Source: an uncultured Eubacteriales bacterium (GTDB lineage: Bacteria; Bacillota; Clostridia; Christensenellales; Aristaeellaceae). Taken from it: a stretch of 13,071 nucleotides of DNA. The position numbers and the translations under genes are program-made. Location of the stretch: positions 1 through 13,071 of the forward strand of contig USCR01000057.1 of the NCBI GenBank assembly GCA_900553295.1, in the 5' to 3' direction. Shown in pieces: positions 13,007 through 13,071 of this stretch; positions within the stretch are counted from its first letter, which is position 1, and every line of letters starts with the position of its first letter. The notes under the pieces are model-generated. The model searched no databases and was not told the DNA's origin. It was given only the letters and a program-made list of their open reading frames with translations.

Positions 13007-13071
13007 GATGGGCTCCAGAGTATATCTGATGGTACACTACGCATCTGATGTAATCGGCGGTCTTATCGTGG

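Overview
The window looks like a chromosomal segment of a strictly anaerobic, gut-type Clostridia (Bacillota) of moderately high GC. The reasons are GGAGG-type ribosome binding sites before almost every gene, a class II superoxide reductase (desulfoferrodoxin), a CcdA/TlpA thiol pathway, and a flavodoxin / aldo-keto reductase / CMD-cupin / DUF4405 cluster of the kind found in gut Firmicutes. I see no tRNA, rRNA, CRISPR array, insertion sequence or phage gene. The genus cannot be fixed from this sequence.

Region 1 (1-3905) is a thiol and oxygen-defence block of two divergent operons. Leftward run trxA (thioredoxin) and dfx (superoxide reductase). Rightward run a thioredoxin-thioredoxin reductase fusion, a small two-helix DUF6132-like protein with two outward cysteines, CcdA, and a membrane-tethered TlpA-like thioredoxin. 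Read together, the rightward operon is a complete NADPH -> cytosolic thioredoxin -> membrane -> outer-face thioredoxin relay. Between the operons sit two matching GTGAT-N3-GTCACG elements exactly 52 bp apart. A strong hairpin terminator closes the rightward operon.

Region 2 (3933-9863) is one long leftward operon. It has a MerR-type regulator first, then a cytosolic aldo-keto reductase, a cytosolic flavodoxin, an exported flavodoxin, a CMD-cupin fusion, an NADPH-dependent FMN reductase-like protein, a DUF4405 membrane protein and an exported aldo-keto reductase. It looks like a carbonyl or electrophile reduction and detoxification module, with flavodoxin and aldo-keto reductase represented on both sides of the membrane. 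The DUF4405 gene is frameshifted, and its 3' end carries in frame the last ~70 residues of an iron-containing alcohol dehydrogenase.

Region 3 (9868-12235) holds two tandem LysR paralogues. The upstream one has an in-frame amber codon inside its DNA-binding domain although its promoter looks intact. Beyond it is a decayed fragment of a cyclophilin-like gene. With the DUF4405 lesion, this suggests an accessory locus that is eroding, or was recently rearranged, next to an intact redox operon.

Region 4 (12236-13071) holds a leftward acidic and Pro/Thr-rich protein with a PsbP-like C-terminal domain. Its true N-terminus is uncertain and may lie beyond the right edge.
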